Assembly (NCBI RefSeq): GCF_014191055.1
Contig: NZ_JACHWB010000013.1
Coordinates: 1 to 35,686 of the forward strand
Source: Microvirga lupini
GTDB lineage: Bacteria > Pseudomonadota > Alphaproteobacteria > Rhizobiales > Beijerinckiaceae
Reading direction: 5' to 3'
DNA length: 35,686 bases
Position numbers and translations under genes: made by a program. Positions 32,856 through 35,686 of the stretch are shown here, in pieces (within the stretch, counting starts at the first letter, position 1; every line of letters begins with the position of its first letter). The notes under the pieces are model-generated. The model worked only from the letters and a program-made list of their open reading frames with translations, was not told where the DNA came from and did no database searches.

Positions 32856-34784
32856 TCAGTTCTGGGGGCGCGGGACTAGCCCCCCGTCGGTTTCGCGTGG
32901 GCGTCCTGGGCGGGTGGTGGGCACGGTCGAGCCGCGGCTGGGGGTCGCCGCCTCTCCGGTGTCGCGCACCGGCGGCTGGCCGTCCATCAGGTTACGGATC
33001 TCCTCGCCCGTCAGCGTCTCGTATTCCAGAAGCCCGCGCGCCAGAGCCTCAAGCTCGTGCCGCTTCTCGGTCAGGATCCGGCGGGCGTCGTTGAGCCCGT
33101 CCTCCACCAGACGACGCACCTCCGAGTCGATCTTCTGCGACGTCGCCTCGGAGATGTTCTGCTGGCGCCCCATGGACATCCCTAAGAACACCTCATCCTG
33201 GTTCTCGCCATAGGCCACCGTGCCCAGCTCGGGCGAGAAGCCCCACTTGGTCACCATCATGCGGGCCAGACGCGTCGCCTGCTCGATGTCCGACTGGGCG
33301 CCTGACGTGACCTTGTCCTTGCCGAAGATCATCTCCTCGGCAATGCGCCCGCCCATCATGATCGCCAGACGCGAGGTCATCTGCTCGTAGCTCATCGACA
33401 GCTTGTCCCGCTCGGGCAGCTGCATGACCATGCCCAGAGCCCGGCCGCGCGGGATGATCGTGGCCTTGTGCACCGGGTCGGTGGCCGGCACATTGAGCGC
33501 CACCACGGCGTGTCCCGCCTCGTGATAGGCGGTCAGGCGCTTCTCGTCGTCGGTCATCACCAGGGTGCGGCGCTCGGCGCCCATCATCACCTTGTCCTTG
33601 GCGTCCTCGAACTCGCGCATGGTCACGATGCGCTTGCCACGCCGCGCCGCCAGCAGGGCCGCCTCGTTGACCAGGTTCATCAGATCCGCGCCCGAGAAGC
33701 CGGGGGTGCCCCGCGCAATCACCTTCAGGTCCACGTCGGGCGCCAGCGGGACTTTTCGCACATGCACGCGCAGGATCTTCTCGCGGCCGACCACGTCGGG
33801 GTTGGGCACCACGATCTGGCGGTCGAAGCGGCCCGGGCGCAGGAGCGCCGGGTCGAGCACGTCGGGCCGGTTGGTGGCAGCAATAATGATCACGCCCTCA
33901 TTGGCCTCGAACCCGTCCATCTCGACAAGGAGCTGGTTGAGGGTCTGCTCGCGCTCGTCGTTGCCGCCGCCGAGACCCGCGCCGCGATGGCGCCCGACCG
34001 CGTCGATCTCGTCGATGAAGATGATGCAGGGGGCGTTCTTCTTCGCCTGCTCGAACATGTCGCGCACGCGGGAGGCGCCGACGCCCACGAACATCTCGAC
34101 GAAGTCGGAGCCCGAGATGGTGAAGAACGGCACGTTGGCTTCGCCGGCCACCGCACGAGCGGTCAGCGTCTTGCCGGTGCCGGGAGGGCCCACCAGCAGC
34201 ACGCCACGGGGGATGCGGCCGCCCAGGCGCTGGAACTTCTGCGGATCGCGCAGGAACTCCACCACCTCCTGAAGGTCCTCCTTCGCCTCGTCGATGCCGG
34301 CCACGTCGTCAAAGGTGACAGGCGTTTCCGGCTTCATCAGACGTGCACGAGACTTGCCGACCGACAGCAATCCGCCGCCTCCGCCCTGCTGGCCCATCGC
34401 CCTGCGGGACATCCAGACCACGAAACCGATCATCAGGGCAAATGGCAGCAGCGACAACAGCAGGCTGCTGAGCAGGCTCGGCTGCTGCGGCGGCTCAGCC
34501 TTAATCACCACGCCCTTGTGCTGCAGCTGGGCAATCAGACCGGCACCTTGCGGGACATAGGTCGTGATGCGCTCGCCTGTGGAGCGTTCGGCAACGACCT
34601 CTTGGCCCCGAATGGTGACGGAGTGGATTTCTCCCTGATCGACGGCCGTCACAAAGGCCGAGTAGGGGAGTTGATCGGGGCCGGGACCTGACGTGTCCTG
34701 GAAGTAGAACAGCGACAGTAAGGCAACGACCGCGGCCACGATCGCAAGATTGCGAAAGTTGGGTGCGGCATTAGGGTTGTTCAT
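32856..34784 (-). CDS. ftsH: ATP-dependent zinc metalloprotease FtsH
   Basis: A 642-residue membrane-bound AAA protease of normal length that degrades damaged or short-lived membrane and cytosolic proteins. It has an N-terminal membrane helix (LAIVAAVVALLSLFYF), a periplasmic domain, a second helix (LLLSLLPFALMIGFVVW), Walker A VGPPGTGKTLTA (about residue 200), Walker B CIIFIDEIDA, the second region of homology AATNRPDVLDPALLRPGRFD, and the zinc site HEAGH (about residue 420) with the further ligand region SGAQSDIEQATRLA. The Pro/Arg-rich tail after residue 610 is usual in alphaproteobacteria. The bases are clearly richer in GC than in the exopolysaccharide cluster, matching core-genome usage. 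Many Hyphomicrobiales have a second FtsH copy; this one may be such an extra, since hflKC, tilS or other usual neighbours are not adjacent. Confidence 0.97.
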   Translation of the reverse strand: MNNPNAAPNFRNLAIVAAVVALLSLFYFQDTSGPGPDQLPYSAFVTAVDQGEIHSVTIRGQEVVAERSTGERITTYVPQGAGLIAQLQHKGVVIKAEPPQQPSLLSSLLLSLLPFALMIGFVVWMSRRAMGQQGGGGGLLSVGKSRARLMKPETPVTFDDVAGIDEAKEDLQEVVEFLRDPQKFQRLGGRIPRGVLLVGPPGTGKTLTARAVAGEANVPFFTISGSDFVEMFVGVGASRVRDMFEQAKKNAPCIIFIDEIDAVGRHRGAGLGGGNDEREQTLNQLLVEMDGFEANEGVIIIAATNRPDVLDPALLRPGRFDRQIVVPNPDVVGREKILRVHVRKVPLAPDVDLKVIARGTPGFSGADLMNLVNEAALLAARRGKRIVTMREFEDAKDKVMMGAERRTLVMTDDEKRLTAYHEAGHAVVALNVPATDPVHKATIIPRGRALGMVMQLPERDKLSMSYEQMTSRLAIMMGGRIAEEMIFGKDKVTSGAQSDIEQATRLARMMVTKWGFSPELGTVAYGENQDEVFLGMSMGRQQNISEATSQKIDSEVRRLVEDGLNDARRILTEKRHELEALARGLLEYETLTGEEIRNLMDGQPPVRDTGEAATPSRGSTVPTTRPGRPRETDGGLVPRPQN

Positions 34785-34808
34785 GTCTATGCTTTCTGAA
34801 CGACACTA

Positions 34809-35054
34809 TCAGAGAACGCTGGAAGTGGGTTGGAACCGGACGTCCTTGTCCAGGTGCTCGCGGAGAGGGTCCATGTTGCGCAGGTTCGAGCGGTAGAACA
34901 CATCGCCGACCCAGCACATGAGCGGGATAGCGCTGTCGAGGAATCGAGCTAGGGCGTCGAGGCGCGTACGGATTCCAGCCGCTCGGGAGGAAGTGCTGCT
35001 AAATGAGTGGGTGCACGAGTAAGACGTCACGCTCGTCTCCCAGATGCGGAGCAC
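34809..35054 (-). pseudogene. Remnant of a DUF4112 protein with internal deletion
   Basis: The open frame joins RTRLDALARFLDSAI, which matches the first conserved block of DUF4112 proteins, directly to VGDVFYRSNLRNMDPLREHL, which matches the last one (normally IPVLGDVFDVAFRANRRN-like). The middle of the domain, with its two membrane helices, is missing; intact members have more than 120 residues. The first 30 codons do not resemble the family. It is probably a gene shortened by an internal deletion, or less likely a small protein of its own. Confidence 0.5.
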
Positions 35055-35198
35055 GCTTGCAAGTGCTCCTCAGGTGAGAGAGTCCGACATCGCAGCCAGA
35101 GGAAGGCTGCCAGAGGGGCCCGGACCCCGATGACTGGAATGTGGGTACAGGAAGACCCGAGTTCAAGATTAGTCAGTCATCCGACGCGGCCGACACCT

Positions 35199-35468
35199 TC
35201 ATCCTTGGGCGCGTTCAATGACAGTATATTCCGCATCGATCACACCCTCCTGAGATTGCCTTTGTTGCTCTCGCCGCACTTGGCGCCGGATATAGATGGA
35301 CAGAGCGAGTCCGCCGACCAGCATGACAGGCAGCACGAGGAAGAGCCCGACAATCATCATTGCCAGGAGGGCCACTGCCAATAGAAGCAGGCCAGCTAGC
35401 CTAATCATCGGGGTCCATACCCGACCAACACCCGTCGTGGAGCTTCGGCCTCCGTAGTCCATTTGCAT
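35199..35468 (-). CDS. Small membrane protein of unknown function
   Basis: An 89-residue protein with two adjacent hydrophobic helices (residues about 20-62, MIRLAGLLLLAVALLAMMIV and GLFLVLPVMLVGGLALSIYI), followed by a basic and polar tail RRQVRREQQRQSQ and GVIDAEYTVIER. Short proteins with this plan, two helices and a tail ending in I/E-x-E/D-Y-x-V-hydrophobic, are common in Hyphomicrobiales without known function. I chose ATG 35468 since AAAGGA lies eight bases upstream; a GTG at 35501 in the same frame has none. It stands alone between the DUF4112 remnant and the tRNA. Confidence 0.7.
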   Translation of the reverse strand: MQMDYGGRSSTTGVGRVWTPMIRLAGLLLLAVALLAMMIVGLFLVLPVMLVGGLALSIYIRRQVRREQQRQSQEGVIDAEYTVIERAQG

Positions 35469-35576
35469 CGTGGTATATCCTTTGCAAATCGAGAGAGCCA
35501 CAGTTTAGCACGCATCCTGTCCCTTTGCTCAACGGGCGCGGTTCGCGCGGTCAGGGTGTCAGGCTCCAGACAAGCA

Positions 35577-35610
35577 AAAACCCTCGAAGGGGGAGCCATT
35601 CGAGGGTTTT
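35577..35610 (-). terminator. Intrinsic terminator after the tRNA gene
   Basis: AAAACCCTCGAA and TTCGAGGGTTTT form a perfect 12-base stem around a ten-base loop, and on the minus strand the stem is followed by a thymidine run. It sits just downstream of the tRNA, as expected for its terminator; the AT ends make it able to work in both directions. Confidence 0.85.
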
Positions 35611-35616
35611 GTGTAT

Positions 35617-35686
<70 letters not shown>

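Noticed and set aside
33468..34691. A 407-codon open frame on the plus strand
   Set aside because: It is the exact antisense of ftsH, rich in His, Ala, Gly and Arg from high-GC complement, with no family-like sequence.

Overview
The window looks like a chromosomal stretch from an alphaproteobacterium, most likely of the Hyphomicrobiales (Rhizobiales). The reasons are ExoF/ExoP/ExoY-type exopolysaccharide proteins, RTX proteins of rhizobial type, a split polysaccharide co-polymerase/ATPase pair, and an initiator tRNA of alphaproteobacterial type. The genus cannot be fixed from the sequence alone.

Layout. A GC-rich partial sugar-nucleotide epimerase leaves the window at the left edge (1-170, minus). 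It is followed by a secreted lyase-like jelly-roll protein (507-1325) that converges on a GT4 glycosyltransferase (1294-2499, minus). An AT-rich leader with several small palindromes (2500-2783) then opens a long, tightly packed plus-strand gene train (2784-22583). In order it holds an IS630-type HTH protein, a polysaccharide deacetylase, a fused double GT4 glycosyltransferase, an ExoF-like export protein, a degenerate ExoP-type ATPase, a Wzz-type co-polymerase, a GT2 glycosyltransferase, two FemX/BioF2-like acyltransferases, a Wzx flippase, a DegT aminotransferase, two more FemX/BioF2-like transferases, an asparagine-synthetase-like protein without its glutaminase cysteine, a SAM methyltransferase and a Wzy-type polymerase. 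Most joints overlap or are only a few bases apart.

On the minus strand there follow a second lyase-like protein, a second Wzz-type protein, a beta-helix protein with a cadherin-like domain, a membrane O-acyltransferase and an ExoY/WcaJ-type initiating sugar transferase. A plus-strand RTX protein (30064-31254) lies to their right. Together these genes form a nearly complete Wzx/Wzy-type exopolysaccharide system: initiation, chain assembly, decoration, flipping, polymerisation, length control, export, and extracellular binding or cutting proteins.

The right end (31.4-35.7 kb) differs. It holds a frameshifted sigma factor, a frameshifted DedA protein, an intact and visibly more GC-rich ftsH, a shrunken DUF4112 remnant, a small membrane protein, a terminator and a truncated initiator tRNA gene.

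The most unusual part is the decoration module (11041-21093): four FemX/BioF2-like transferases, a DegT aminotransferase, an AsnB-like ligase with a ruined glutaminase site and an intact PP-loop, and a methyltransferase. My inference is that the polymer carries amino sugars or uronic acids modified by amide-linked groups; the sequence does not prove the chemistry.
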